Source: Gemmiger sp. An50
Lineage (GTDB): Bacteria > Bacillota > Clostridia > Oscillospirales > Ruminococcaceae
Assembly: GCF_002161595.1 (NCBI RefSeq)
Contig: NZ_NFID01000015.1
Location: 1 to 64,000, forward strand
DNA: 64,000 bases
Reading direction: 5' to 3'
Below, in pieces: positions 23,434-32,647 of the stretch (positions within the stretch are counted from its first letter, which is position 1; each line of letters opens with the position of its first letter). The position numbers and the translations under genes are program-made. A model generated the notes under the pieces. It was not told where the DNA came from. It searched no databases and was given only the letters and a program-made list of their open reading frames with translations.

Positions 23434-24573
23434 ATGACGAAGATAACATGCCTGAACCCCATCGCCAAGGTGGGGCTGGAACGATTCGGCGCGGGCTATC
23501 AGCTGGACACGCCGCTGGAGGAAGCTCAGCTGGCGCTGGTGCGCAGTGCCGATATGCATGCAATGACGGTGCCTGCCGGGCTGCTGGCTGTGGCTCGGGC
23601 AGGAGCTGGTGTGAATAACATCCCGCTGGATGCGCTGGCCAAGCAGGGCACCGTGGTGTTCAACACCCCCGGAGCCAATGCCAACGGCGTGAAGGAACTG
23701 GTGCTGGCGGGAATGCTGCTGGCCGCCCGTGACGTGGTGGGTGGTGTGGAATGGGTCCGCGCCAACCAGGCCGACCCGGACATCGCCAAGGACACCGAAA
23801 AGGCCAAAAAGCAGTTTGCTGGCGGTGAGATTCTGGGCAAGCGCCTGGGCATCATTGGTCTGGGCCATATCGGAGTAAAGGTGGCGAACGCCGCCCTGGC
23901 TCTGGGTATGGAGGTCTGGGCTTACACCCTGCTGGAAGGCGACGGTACCATTCCCGGCTTGGCCGAAGGCGTGCGCCTGCTGGAGGGTCCGGAGGAGATC
24001 TATCAAAACTGCGATTACATCACCCTGCACTTGCCGCTGAACGATGCCACCCGCCAGATGATTGACGGGGCAGTGTTCGCCCAGATGAAGCCAGGCACGG
24101 TGCTGCTGAACTTCTCCCGGGATAAGCTGGTGGACGACGATGCGCTGGCCCAGGCCATGGAGCAGGGGATCGTGCGCCGCTATGTGTCGGACTTTCCCAA
24201 CCCGGCGGTGGTCCACCTGCCCGGTGCGTTGGTGATTCCCCACCTGGGCGCTTCCACCGAGGAATCGGAGGACAATTGCGCCTGCATGGCGGTGGATCAG
24301 CTAAAGGCTTTTCTGGAGGAAGGTACCCTGCGCAATGCGGTGAACTACCCGGATTGCACGCTGGGCGCGAAGACCGCCGGACCCCGGCTTTGTGTGCTGG
24401 GCGAAAATCTGGAGGAAGATCGGCTGCTGGCGCCCTGGAAGGTTCTGGCCCGTGCCGCCGCCCGGAAGGGAGAGCGGTGCTGCCTGCTGGCCGATCTGGA
24501 AGCCGGGCCCACCCCCCAGCAGCTGGAGCAGCTTGCCGCACAGCCTGGTGTGCTGCGAGTCCGGCTGATCTGA
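23434..24573 (+). CDS. serA: D-3-phosphoglycerate dehydrogenase SerA
   Basis: This 379-residue 2-hydroxyacid dehydrogenase oxidises 3-phosphoglycerate with NAD, the first step of serine synthesis. The Rossmann motif GLGHIGVKVANAAL, catalytic Arg in NFSRDKLVDDDAL and His in PHLGAST are visible. After about residue 310 the C-terminus is short, with only a small ACT-like segment (RLCVLGENLEE to the end) that may give weak serine feedback. It lies in an operon with serC and a DUF1015 protein. Confidence 0.93.
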   Translation: MTKITCLNPIAKVGLERFGAGYQLDTPLEEAQLALVRSADMHAMTVPAGLLAVARAGAGVNNIPLDALAKQGTVVFNTPGANANGVKELVLAGMLLAARDVVGGVEWVRANQADPDIAKDTEKAKKQFAGGEILGKRLGIIGLGHIGVKVANAALALGMEVWAYTLLEGDGTIPGLAEGVRLLEGPEEIYQNCDYITLHLPLNDATRQMIDGAVFAQMKPGTVLLNFSRDKLVDDDALAQAMEQGIVRRYVSDFPNPAVVHLPGALVIPHLGASTEESEDNCACMAVDQLKAFLEEGTLRNAVNYPDCTLGAKTAGPRLCVLGENLEEDRLLAPWKVLARAAARKGERCCLLADLEAGPTPQQLEQLAAQPGVLRVRLI

Positions 24574-24596
24574 CCCGAGCAAAGGAGAAAAAAATC

Positions 24597-25910
24597 ATGC
24601 AGCGATGCACAAAACCCGTAGCCATGCTGCTGCCTGCCCCGGGCGTGGACCTGGAAAAGTGGGCAGTGGTGGCCTGCGATCAATACACCTCTCAGCCGGA
24701 TTACTGGCAGCAGGTGCAGGACCTGGTGGGGGATAACCCCTCCACACTGCGGCTGACCCTGCCGGAGATCTGGCTGGAAGAGCCGGACGCCCCCCAGCGT
24801 ATCCAGGCCATCAGCCGGGCGATGGAGGAATACCAGGCAAACGGCCTGCTCCGGCCCACCGCGCCCGGCATGATGCTGGTGCGCCGCCAGATGGAAGGCG
24901 TGGCCGCGCCCCGCTGGGGTCTGGTGATGGCGGTGGACCTGGAAGCCTACGATTACCGGGAAGGTTCCGACTCGCTGATTCGGCCCACCGAGCGCACGGT
25001 GCCCCAGCGTATTCCCGCTCGGCTGGCGGTGCGGGAAGCAGCAACCTTAGAGCTGCCCCACATCCTGCTGTTGATCGACGATCCCCGGCGGACGGTGATC
25101 GAGCCGGTGGCCGCCATTTGTAGTGAACTGGAACGAGCCTACGATACACCGCTCATGCTGGGCGGCGGTCAGCTGACCGGCTGGTTTATCCCGGGGGGGC
25201 CGCGCACCGAAAAGATTCAGCAGGCGCTGGAAGCGCTGGCTGCGCCGGAACGCTTGCGCGAACGGTACGGCGCCCCGGCAGATGCCCCGGCCCTGCAGTT
25301 TGCCACCGGCGACGGCAACCATTCCATGGCAGCCGCCCGGGCCCGGTGGGAGCAGATTCGCGAGACCCTTACTCCGCAGCAGCGGCAGGAACATCCGGCT
25401 CGCTGGGCGCTGGCCGAGGTGGTGAACCTGCAGGACGAAAGTCTGGAAATTGAACCCATTCACCGGCTGGTGACAGGCGTGGACCCGGAAACCATTTTGC
25501 AGGATGCGGGAAACTATTTCGCCGCGCAGGGAGCACAGGCACAGCTTCTGGAGCAAGCGCCGGAAAAGGAAGCCCCCTGGACCATCCGCTGGGTGGCCGG
25601 GGAGAAAAACGGCTGGCTTTGCATCCAGCCTAATGGGCGCTGGGCGCTGCCGGTGGCGGCACTACAGGCCTTCCTGGACGACCGGATGCCCCAGTGGGAG
25701 GGAGCAAAGCCGGACTACATCCACGGGGAAGAGACGCTGTGCACCCTTTGCGCCGGTGCGCAGTGCATCGGCTTTGTGCTGCCGGAATTCCGCAAGGAAG
25801 ATCTGTTCCGGGGCGTGGTGCTGGATGGTGTGCTGCCCCGCAAGACCTTCTCCATGGGCCGTGCGCAGGACAAGCGCTATTACATGGAGGCCCGGCGTAT
25901 CATGCCGTGA
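24597..25910 (+). CDS. DUF1015 family protein in the serine operon
   Basis: This 437-residue DUF1015 protein contains the family's TGDGNHSMAAAR motif and RPTERTVPQRI. The start at 24597 follows AAAGGAG. It lies 23 bases after serA, an arrangement I recall as recurrent in Clostridia, which hints at a role in serine metabolism. The reaction is unknown to me. Confidence 0.85.
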   Translation: MQRCTKPVAMLLPAPGVDLEKWAVVACDQYTSQPDYWQQVQDLVGDNPSTLRLTLPEIWLEEPDAPQRIQAISRAMEEYQANGLLRPTAPGMMLVRRQMEGVAAPRWGLVMAVDLEAYDYREGSDSLIRPTERTVPQRIPARLAVREAATLELPHILLLIDDPRRTVIEPVAAICSELERAYDTPLMLGGGQLTGWFIPGGPRTEKIQQALEALAAPERLRERYGAPADAPALQFATGDGNHSMAAARARWEQIRETLTPQQRQEHPARWALAEVVNLQDESLEIEPIHRLVTGVDPETILQDAGNYFAAQGAQAQLLEQAPEKEAPWTIRWVAGEKNGWLCIQPNGRWALPVAALQAFLDDRMPQWEGAKPDYIHGEETLCTLCAGAQCIGFVLPEFRKEDLFRGVVLDGVLPRKTFSMGRAQDKRYYMEARRIMP

Positions 25911-25983
25911 CCGGGCAAACGCGTCAACCGCATCGTCGGATGCGTAATTCATAGGGAATGTAAAATAGGTGAGAAACGAAAAA

Positions 25984-26011
25984 CAGGGCACCCGCCGCGG
26001 CGGGTGCCCTG
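25984..26011. terminator. Bidirectional terminator between DUF1015 and guaB
   Basis: A 28-base perfect palindrome (CAGGGCACCCGCC then its complement) has AAAAA on the left and T-rich sequence on the right. It serves both converging genes. Confidence 0.85.
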
Positions 26012-26025
26012 TTCGTTTGTTCAGC

Positions 26026-27528
26026 TTAGTTGTTGGGGTTGTTCTTCAGGATAACGTCGTGGCTGCCGCCCTCCACGATGCTGGTGGAGGAAACCACAGT
26101 CAGACGGGCCTTCTCCTGCAGCTCAGGAATGGTCAGTGCGCCGCAGTTGCACATGGTGCTGCGAATCTTGTACAGGGTGGTGCCCACACCGTCGGCCAGG
26201 CTGCCGGCGTAGGGAACGTAGCTGTCCACGCCTTCCTCGAAGCTCAGCTTGGTGGCGCCGCCCAGGTCGTAGCGCTGCCAGTTGCGGGCGCGGTTGGAAC
26301 CCTCGCCCCAGTACTCCTTCACATAGCTGCCGTTGATGCGCAGCTTGTTGGTGGGGCTCTCGTCGAAGCGGGCGAAGTAACGGCCCAGCATCACGAAGTC
26401 AGCGCCCATGGCCAGAGCCAGGGTCATGTGGTAATCGTGTACGATGCCGCCGTCGGAGCAGATGGGAATGTAGACGCCGGTCTCCTTGTAGTACTCGTCA
26501 CGAGCCGCGGCAACCTCGATCACAGCGGTGGCCTGGCCACGGCCGATGCCCTTGGTCTCGCGGGTGATGCAGATGGAGCCGCCGCCGATGCCGACCTTGA
26601 TAAAGTCCGCGCCAGCCTGCGCCAGGAAGCGGAAGCCCTCACGGTCCACCACGTTACCGGCGCCAACCTTTACCTTGTCGCCGTAACGCTCACGGATCCA
26701 GGCGATGGTGCGGCTCTGCCACTCGGAGAAGCCCTCGGAGGAGTCGATGCACAGCACGTCCACACCGGCCTCGATCAGAGCGGGAACGCGCTCGGCGTAG
26801 TCGCGGGTGTTGATGCCGGCGCCCACCACGTAGCTCTTGTTGGCGTCCAGCAGCTCGTTCACGTTTTCCTTGTGGCTGTCGTAGTCCTTGCGGAAGACCA
26901 TGTATTTCAGATGGCCTTCAGAATCCACCAGGGGCAGAGAGTTGATCTTGTTGTCCCAGATGATGTCGTTGGCTTCCTTCAGGGTGGTGGTATCCGGCGC
27001 ATAGACCAGCTTTTCCAGCGGGGTCATGAAGTTGGATACAGGCTCATCCAGGGACATGCGGCTGACCCGGTAATCGCGGCTGGCCACGATGCCCAGCAGC
27101 TTGCCGTTGGGGGTGCCGTCCTCGGTGATGGCAACGGTGGAGTGGCCGGTCTTCTCCTTCAGGTCCAGAACGTCCGCCAGGGTAGCGGTGGGCTTCAGGT
27201 TGGAATCGCTGGTCACAAAGCCCTTCTTGTAGCTCTTGACGCGGGCAACCATAGCCGCCTCGTCTTCCACAGACTGAGAACCGTAAATAAAGGATACGCC
27301 GCCCTGCTTCGCCAGCGCAATGGCCAGGCGATCACCGGAAACCGACTGCATGATGGCGCTCACCATGGGGATGTTCATGGTGAGGGGGCATTCCTCCTCG
27401 CCCTTGCGGTACTTGACCAGCGGTGTTTTTAGGCTCACAGCGTCCGGTACACAGGCGGAGGAAGAGTAACCGGGTACCAGCAGGTACTCGCCAAACGTGC
27501 GGGAAGGTTCCTCAAAATAATAAGCCAT
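26026..27528 (-). CDS. guaB: IMP dehydrogenase
   Basis: This 500-residue enzyme oxidises IMP to XMP with NAD, the committed step of GMP synthesis. The catalytic loop [12 protein letters not shown] carries the active Cys. Two CBS domains lie at about 95-215 ([21 protein letters not shown] and [20 protein letters not shown]). The N-terminus [20 protein letters not shown] is typical of the 500-residue Clostridia type. The ATG at 27528 follows AAAGGAG; a longer upstream frame has no ribosome site. It is a single gene with two possible promoters. Confidence 0.95.
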   Translation of the reverse strand: MAYYFEEPSRTFGEYLLVPGYSSSACVPDAVSLKTPLVKYRKGEEECPLTMNIPMVSAIMQSVSGDRLAIALAKQGGVSFIYGSQSVEDEAAMVARVKSYKKGFVTSDSNLKPTATLADVLDLKEKTGHSTVAITEDGTPNGKLLGIVASRDYRVSRMSLDEPVSNFMTPLEKLVYAPDTTTLKEANDIIWDNKINSLPLVDSEGHLKYMVFRKDYDSHKENVNELLDANKSYVVGAGINTRDYAERVPALIEAGVDVLCIDSSEGFSEWQSRTIAWIRERYGDKVKVGAGNVVDREGFRFLAQAGADFIKVGIGGGSICITRETKGIGRGQATAVIEVAAARDEYYKETGVYIPICSDGGIVHDYHMTLALAMGADFVMLGRYFARFDESPTNKLRINGSYVKEYWGEGSNRARNWQRYDLGGATKLSFEEGVDSYVPYAGSLADGVGTTLYKIRSTMCNCGALTIPELQEKARLTVVSSTSIVEGGSHDVILKNNPNN

Positions 27529-27582
27529 ATTCCTTGTCTCCTTTGCAATTACAATTCTCCAGCAAAACGCTTCGTTCCTTTT

Positions 27583-27611
27583 ATTATAAGACAGAATCGC
27601 CTTTCTAACAA
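27583..27611 (-). promoter_or_regulatory. Promoter of guaB
   Basis: Minus strand TTGTTA (27611-27606), 17 bases, TATAAT (27588-27583). A second candidate further upstream is TTGTAT-N17-TACACT (about 27680-27715). No purine riboswitch motif is seen in the 311-base gap. Confidence 0.65.
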
Positions 27612-27839
27612 GAACAACGCGGGCATTTGGGGCACAAATTTGCACAAAGCTTGCGCCCTGCGGCCCTGCGTGCCGGGTGGTTTTTAAAAGTGTATCACAT
27701 TTGACCGCAAAATACAAAATGCACCGCCGCCAAACTTTTCAAACGGCAGGCCGGGAAAACCGGCAATATGTCAAAGAATGGGCCGAAGTATGACTTATCT
27801 TGGTGGAATTACACCAAATCTCAGCGGCCTGAGACGCCG

Positions 27840-28841
27840 TCAGGCGCCCCAGAAACGACTGCGCTCCTGTTCGGTGAGTGCGGCGGCGAAATCCGCTTTC
27901 AGCTGCAAAAAGTCCTCCAGATCGTACAGCACACGATAAAGCAGCGCTCGGTTTTCAAACTCGGCGCGGCTTTGGGGCAGGGGTTCGCCGCGCATGGCGG
28001 CCTGCATGCCGTGCAGCCGCTGGAGCAGGGCGGCCGCATTGTTGTGCTCGTGGAAGGAGCGGCTGATATCCTCCAGCAGATCGGCGATGCCAAGGGCCTG
28101 CTCGGGTACCTGATCCAGTCGGTGGATGTTGTCATAAACACGGCGCAGTACCGTCAGCTGGCGCTGGCGCATGGTCACATAGTTTACAAAATACCACTGG
28201 TCACTGAGCATCGCGTTGCCCTGGTTCTCCCGGGCCTTGCGGGCAAGTCCATCCAGCTGCTGTTCCAATGGGGCAAAGCAGCTGTCGGTGTAGCCCTGCT
28301 TGCTGCGGGTCAGCAGCCGGTCCGCCATGCGCTGCAGAATGTCCCGGAAGGCCTGCTCTATCTGAGCCTGATTTTGGCGGATGGCCTTTGCCGCGCCCGG
28401 CATGTACAGGTTGACCAGTATCCCGATCCCTGCACCGGTCAAAAGCAAAAGCAGTTCGTTGCGCAGCCAGAAGAGGTCTATCGTGCGCTCTGCATACAGA
28501 TGCAGTACCAGCACGGTGTTCATCACCAGCGCCTCCTGCAGGCCGAACCACTGGCAGAAGGCAGCGAACAAAAGCAGAAACAGCCCGAAGGCCGCCAGAT
28601 GGTAGCCCAGCAGGGAAAAGCAGCAGAAGGCCAGCGCCATGGCGGCAAAAAAGGCGGCAAACCGCCGGACCACCAGGGCAAGGGTCTGCTTGCGGGTGGT
28701 CTGGATGCTCAGAATGGCAATCACTCCGGCGGAGGTGCTGTAGGAAAGCCCCAGCATCGCCGCAAAAAAGCTGGCGAGCAGCCCGCCCAGGGCGTATTTC
28801 GCCACACGCAGCGGGGCCAGCCGGGTAAAAACGGCAGACAT
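27840..28841 (-). CDS. Aromatic acid exporter family membrane protein (ArAE/DUF939-like)
   Basis: This 333-residue protein has an N-terminal membrane region of about five or six helices (residues 10-150, e.g. KYALGGLLASFFAAMLGLSY) and a C-terminal soluble alpha-helical domain (about 155-325), as in the ArAE_1 family related to YqjA. Family members are proposed to export aromatic acids; no substrate is shown here. A GGAGCG sequence precedes the ATG and a promoter lies 50 bases upstream. Transcription is independent of the small RNA just upstream. Confidence 0.8.
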   Translation of the reverse strand: MSAVFTRLAPLRVAKYALGGLLASFFAAMLGLSYSTSAGVIAILSIQTTRKQTLALVVRRFAAFFAAMALAFCCFSLLGYHLAAFGLFLLLFAAFCQWFGLQEALVMNTVLVLHLYAERTIDLFWLRNELLLLLTGAGIGILVNLYMPGAAKAIRQNQAQIEQAFRDILQRMADRLLTRSKQGYTDSCFAPLEQQLDGLARKARENQGNAMLSDQWYFVNYVTMRQRQLTVLRRVYDNIHRLDQVPEQALGIADLLEDISRSFHEHNNAAALLQRLHGMQAAMRGEPLPQSRAEFENRALLYRVLYDLEDFLQLKADFAAALTEQERSRFWGA

Positions 28842-28888
28842 GACAAACGCTCCTTTTCGTTTGGGGCAAACGTCCCCTTACTGCTTTT

Positions 28889-28917
28889 ATCATACCGTTT
28901 ACGGCACCGCGGTACAA
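28889..28917 (-). promoter_or_regulatory. Promoter of the exporter
   Basis: Minus strand TTGTAC (28917-28912), 17 bases, TATGAT (28894-28889). Confidence 0.6.
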
Positions 28918-28927
28918 GAGAAAAAGG

Positions 28928-29088
28928 GCAAAAACAAACTCCACCGCCCAACAACAGGCGGTGGAGCTTGCCACAGGAATTTCGAGACGCCCTGCTCAGC
29001 CGGATCAAAGAACCGCTAGGGGGGCGGAAGGAGGAGATGAACCGGAGACGTCTCACAACACATGAAAAAGGGGGTGTAACTTTCTTGC
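28928..29088 (-). ncRNA. C-rich small RNA candidate
   Basis: A consensus promoter (29095-29123) starts a transcript of about 155 nt with no good open frame. It ends in an intrinsic terminator: CTCCACCGCC / GGCGGTGGAG (28939-28966), then TTTGTTTTT. Upstream of the terminator, GAGACG and CGTCTC can close a domain containing CCGC-CCCCCTA-GCGG. Two C-rich tracts, ACACCCCCTTTTTCAT near the 5' end and CATCTCCTCCTTCC in the middle, are complementary to Shine-Dalgarno and start-codon sequences. This resembles Gram-positive sRNAs that use C-rich loops (RsaE/RoxS-like), by analogy only. It is not recognisable as 6S, SRP or tmRNA. Confidence 0.6.
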
Positions 29089-29094
29089 AACTAA

Positions 29095-29123
29095 ATTGTA
29101 ACTCTTTTGACATCTTCTGTCAA
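29095..29123 (-). promoter_or_regulatory. Promoter of the C-rich small RNA
   Basis: Minus strand TTGACA (29123-29118), exactly 17 bases, TACAAT (29100-29095); the start should be near 29088. Confidence 0.8.
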
Positions 29124-29185
29124 TGGGGTAATTGTGAATAAATTGAAAACAATTCATAGGGAAATACAAGGAATTAACGAAAAAG

Positions 29186-29221
29186 AATCGCTCCGGGAGC
29201 ATTGAGCCTCCCGGAGCGATT
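29186..29221 (-). terminator. Terminator of the HD-domain gene
   Basis: A 14-bp stem, AATCGCTCCGGGAG (29186-29199) with CTCCCGGAGCGATT (29208-29221); on the minus strand it is followed by CTTTTTCG. Confidence 0.85.
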
Positions 29222-29223
29222 TA

Positions 29224-29724
29224 TTAGTTGTTGTTTGCTGCCGCAAGGCCCAGACGGGAAAAGTCCGGGCGGTAGAGCAGAATGGAAAACACCTCGAAGC
29301 AAGCACAGATCTTGTCCGCACAGGTCACCACAACGCTTTCCGCAAAGCGGGGCGGGGTGAGGTTCAGCGGGAACATGTGCTTCTCAATGATATCCTGCTC
29401 GATGCAGTTCAGCTCAAAATCCCGGCTGGCGTTCTCCAGGGCCCGGCGGGCGTGGTGGAAGCCATGCCAGCGATGGCTTGCGTCCTTTTCGTGCCAGTCA
29501 TACAAAAAGTAGTCGTGCAGCAAAGCGCCGCGCACCAGACTGCGCAGATCCAGGCGAAGGCCCAGCCGCAGAACGATCCACAGACTCAGATAGGCCACGG
29601 CCAGCGAATGGTCGAAGCAGGTCACACTGCCATGCTGGATGAACTGCTGCTCCAGCTGCATTCCCGGGGAATTCAGAATGGCGCGCCCGTGGGCCAAAAG
29701 CAGAGATTCGATGGTTTGGTGCAT
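29224..29724 (-). CDS. HD-domain metal-dependent phosphohydrolase
   Basis: This 166-residue HD-superfamily protein has metal ligands in DHSLAVAYLSL, LLHDYFLYDW and GFHHARRALENASRDF. It probably hydrolyses a nucleotide or phosphoester. The ATG at 29724 follows AAAGGAGCG; the longer upstream frame lacks a ribosome site. A promoter TTGTTT-N17-TATGAT lies at 29782-29810. It is a single-gene unit. Confidence 0.83.
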   Translation of the reverse strand: MHQTIESLLLAHGRAILNSPGMQLEQQFIQHGSVTCFDHSLAVAYLSLWIVLRLGLRLDLRSLVRGALLHDYFLYDWHEKDASHRWHGFHHARRALENASRDFELNCIEQDIIEKHMFPLNLTPPRFAESVVVTCADKICACFEVFSILLYRPDFSRLGLAAANNN

Positions 29725-29781
29725 TGGAAACACGCTCCTTTCCGATGGGCGGCGAGATACTTCGCACCCTGTTCTATTATT

Positions 29782-29810
29782 ATCATATTCGCCGGACGAA
29801 GAGGAAACAA
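29782..29810 (-). promoter_or_regulatory. Promoter of the HD-domain gene
   Basis: Minus strand TTGTTT (29810-29805), 17 bases, TATGAT (29787-29782). Confidence 0.55.
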
Positions 29811-29941
29811 GGGGCAATTTGCACAAAAAGATGCAAATTGCATTTTCGGTGCTTGGCGGCCCAGCCGAATACGCCGGAAAACAAAAGGGGTGTAGGCTTG
29901 CATTTTAGGGGGATGAAATTGTCAGAACACCTGTTAAATAT

Positions 29942-29969
29942 TTGCTTGGCAAAGTTCCTGTGCTATTTT
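29942..29969 (+). promoter_or_regulatory. Promoter of the fusion kinase operon
   Basis: TTGCTT (29942-29947), 16 bases, TATTTT (29964-29969) with TGC before the -10; about 40 bases before the GTG start. Confidence 0.45.
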
Positions 29970-30006
29970 CTTAGCAGAAAACATCAAAAAAATGAGGAGT
30001 GATTGC

Positions 30007-31545
30007 GTGAATATAGTAATTATCGGCAACAGCGCCGCCGGCCTGTCGGCACTGCAAAACTTCCGTAAAGTAGATAAGGACAGCAAGGTTGTCATGATCT
30101 CCAAGGAGGGCTTTCTGCCTTACTCCCGCGTGCTGCTTTCCTATGTGCTGCGGGGCAAGCTTCCTTACGAGGGCATGACCATCCGCACACAGGATTATTT
30201 TGAACGCTTGCATGCAGAGTGCGTGGAAGGCACCGTGACCAAATTGGATGCACAGGCGCACAAGGTATTCCTGGAAGACGGCCGCAGCTTTGACTACGAT
30301 AAGCTGCTGATCGCCACCGGCTCTTACGCACTGACTCCTCCCATCGAGGGCGCGCATCAGGAAGGCGTGTGCAACATGTGGACCAAGGCGGATGTGGACA
30401 AGCGGATGCCGAAATTCCAGAATAGCAAGCGCGCCGCTGTGATCGGTTCCGGCTTTGTGGCGCTGCAGGCCGCGTGGGCAGCCTGCTACAGAGGCATGAA
30501 GGTGACGGTCATCGAGCTGATGGACCGCATCATGCCCAGCGTTTTGGATCAGCAGGGCGCAGATGTGCTGGTGGAAAAGATTCACGAAAAGGGTGTGACT
30601 CTGCACACCGGAACGGTCACCGAGCGGATCGAAAAGCTGGAAGACGGTTCCTTCCTGGTCCATCTGAAGGACAAAGAGCCCGTTGCCGCTGACTTTGTGA
30701 TCGTCGGCACCGGTGTTCGCCCCAACGTGGCTTTCCTGGAAGGCAGCGGCGTAACGGTGGAGCGCGGCATTCCGGTCAACGAATTCATGCAGACCAATGT
30801 GCCGGATGTTTACGCGGCCGGCGATGTGGCCGCAGGCCCCACCGCCTTCGGCGACGAGCATACGCTGAAACTGAAAATCAGCGAGCGGGAGGCAAAGATC
30901 AAGGTGCTGCAAAGCCAGATCAGCCCTCATTTTCTGTACAATGCCCTGGATTGCATCAACTGGAATCTGATCGAAAAGGAAGACTGGGAAACCAGCCGGA
31001 TCCTGATCGCCTTGTCCTCCATGCTTCGGTACAGCATGGAAGACAGCACAGACCTTGTGTCTGTGGAGCAGGAGCTTCAACAGGTGGAGAACTATCTGAT
31101 CATCCAGAAAAACCGGTTCTTCGACCGGTTCGATTATCGCATTGAAAAGGACCAGGCGGTCATGGCGGTCCTGGTCCCCAAAATGATTCTGCAGCCCATT
31201 GTGGAGAACTCGATCCGCCACGGCCTTGAGGAAAAAAACGACGGAATGCTTGTGGTGCGGGTGGCCCAAAGAGAGTATGGTTTGGAGATTCTTGTGGAAG
31301 ACAACGGCGCGGGGATTCCCCAAAAGCGTTTGGAGAAGCTTCGCCAATGCATTCAGGAAAGCCATCAGTTTCAGGATGAACAGGACTTTCACATTGGTCT
31401 GGCCAATGTGAACAGTCGGCTGCGCTACGTGTTCGGCAACAGCAGCGGACTTTCGATCGAAAGCCGGGAAAATGAGTATGCCCGCGTAAGACTGATTGTA
31501 GACTTGGAAGGTATGCAAGATGAAACTGCTGATAGTGGAAGATGA
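30007..31545 (+). CDS. FAD/NAD oxidoreductase fused to a YesM-type histidine kinase core
   Basis: This is a single 512-residue frame. Residues 1 to about 285 are a pyridine nucleotide-disulfide-type flavoprotein: FAD motif IIGNSAAGLSAL, NAD(P) motif VIGSGFVALQAAW and second FAD motif VYAAGDVAAGP. Free relatives run to about 430 residues, so its C-terminal part is missing. At about residue 287 (near base 30868) it passes straight into a LytS/YesM kinase: phospho-acceptor His308 in QISPHFLYNALD, Asn401 in QPIVENSIRHGL, and VEDNGAGIP. The kinase's usual membrane sensor and HAMP are absent. The start is GTG at 30007 behind GAGGAG. It overlaps its response regulator. Either a soluble redox-sensing kinase or a deletion scar; composition changes across the junction. 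Confidence 0.85.
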   Translation: MNIVIIGNSAAGLSALQNFRKVDKDSKVVMISKEGFLPYSRVLLSYVLRGKLPYEGMTIRTQDYFERLHAECVEGTVTKLDAQAHKVFLEDGRSFDYDKLLIATGSYALTPPIEGAHQEGVCNMWTKADVDKRMPKFQNSKRAAVIGSGFVALQAAWAACYRGMKVTVIELMDRIMPSVLDQQGADVLVEKIHEKGVTLHTGTVTERIEKLEDGSFLVHLKDKEPVAADFVIVGTGVRPNVAFLEGSGVTVERGIPVNEFMQTNVPDVYAAGDVAAGPTAFGDEHTLKLKISEREAKIKVLQSQISPHFLYNALDCINWNLIEKEDWETSRILIALSSMLRYSMEDSTDLVSVEQELQQVENYLIIQKNRFFDRFDYRIEKDQAVMAVLVPKMILQPIVENSIRHGLEEKNDGMLVVRVAQREYGLEILVEDNGAGIPQKRLEKLRQCIQESHQFQDEQDFHIGLANVNSRLRYVFGNSSGLSIESRENEYARVRLIVDLEGMQDETADSGR

Positions 31546-32608
31546 GCCGAAGACAAGGGCGGGATTGCAGAAGCTGGTCAATCGGTTTGAGCCCTGGATT
31601 CAGGTGGAATGTGCGGCGGATGCATTTACAGCGCTCCAGATGCTGGACAAGGAAGACTTTGAACTGCTCTGCACCGATATCCGGATGCCCGGTCTGGACG
31701 GGCTGGAAATGCTGCACCGGATGGAGCGCAAAAACGTACAATGCATTGTGATCAGCGGATATGCGGATTTCAGCTATGCCCAGCAGGCAATGCGGGAGGG
31801 CGTTCAGGAATATCTTCTGAAGCCGGTGGACCCGCTGAAATTTCGGCAGGCCATATCCTCTGCGGTCCAGAAATACAACGAATCGCGAACCAAGGCGTTT
31901 CGGATGCTGTGCAATGAACAGGAGTCCCTGTGGTCCAGAGAAGCCGAGCAGCTGGTCGCCCAGATGAAGATGGACAAATTTTGCGGCGTGGTCTGCTGGA
32001 ACTGCCGCACCGGGGAACTGGGGGAAGACCAGATGGACCGATGCCGGCAGACTGTTGAGCGAATGCGGGAGATCCGACAGGGAGAGATCCTGAGTGTGGT
32101 CCGAAAAAACGATGTGATTTTCAGCGTGAACGGCGCCAGTCTGGAGCGATGCCAGGAGCTCTGCGGCCGGGTGCAGGAATGTACGCCGGATTTTTGCCGC
32201 TTTACCTGCCTCCATTCGCCGCAGGAACAAAAGCGGCTGCTGGATGTCTGGGGGAACAGATATCATTTTGATTTTCAGGACTCTGAGAACCAAAGCAATA
32301 TGGTGCGCATCGTAAAGCGATACATCCGGGAGCATCTGGCAGAGAACATCCTGCTGGGCGACATGGCCCAGCTGGTCTATGTGCATCCGACCTATTTGTC
32401 GAAGCTGTTCAAAAAGGAAACCCAGCAGAATCTGAGCGATTACATCACGCAATGCCGGATGGAACGAACGAAGCAGCTGCTCAAAAGACCGGAATACAAG
32501 ATCTACGAAGTCGCCGAGGCCTGCGGCTTTCAAGATGCGAAGCATTTTGCACTGGTATTCAAGTCCTATGTGGGCTGTACGCCAAGGCAGTACCGCAATG
32601 AAGGCTGA
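31520..32608 (+). CDS. YesN-type response regulator, AraC family
   Basis: This 362-residue regulator has an N-terminal receiver domain (1-120; phospho-acceptor Asp53 in CTDIRMPG, conserved Lys in YLLKPVD), a middle linker and a C-terminal AraC-type double helix-turn-helix (about 265-360; PTYLSKLFKKETQQNLSDYI and VAEACGFQDAKHFALVFK). It overlaps the kinase gene by 26 bases, so the two are coupled and form a two-component system. Its targets are unknown; the neighbouring Moco genes are the obvious candidates. Confidence 0.93.
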   Translation: MKLLIVEDEPKTRAGLQKLVNRFEPWIQVECAADAFTALQMLDKEDFELLCTDIRMPGLDGLEMLHRMERKNVQCIVISGYADFSYAQQAMREGVQEYLLKPVDPLKFRQAISSAVQKYNESRTKAFRMLCNEQESLWSREAEQLVAQMKMDKFCGVVCWNCRTGELGEDQMDRCRQTVERMREIRQGEILSVVRKNDVIFSVNGASLERCQELCGRVQECTPDFCRFTCLHSPQEQKRLLDVWGNRYHFDFQDSENQSNMVRIVKRYIREHLAENILLGDMAQLVYVHPTYLSKLFKKETQQNLSDYITQCRMERTKQLLKRPEYKIYEVAEACGFQDAKHFALVFKSYVGCTPRQYRNEG

Positions 32609-32647
32609 GACTGACGGAAAATCCAGGAAAGACAGAGGGAACTGCTT

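Noticed and set aside
28928-29088. 6S RNA or SRP RNA
   Set aside because: The size is near 6S, but there is no long duplex with a central bubble and no SRP Alu or S-domain motif.
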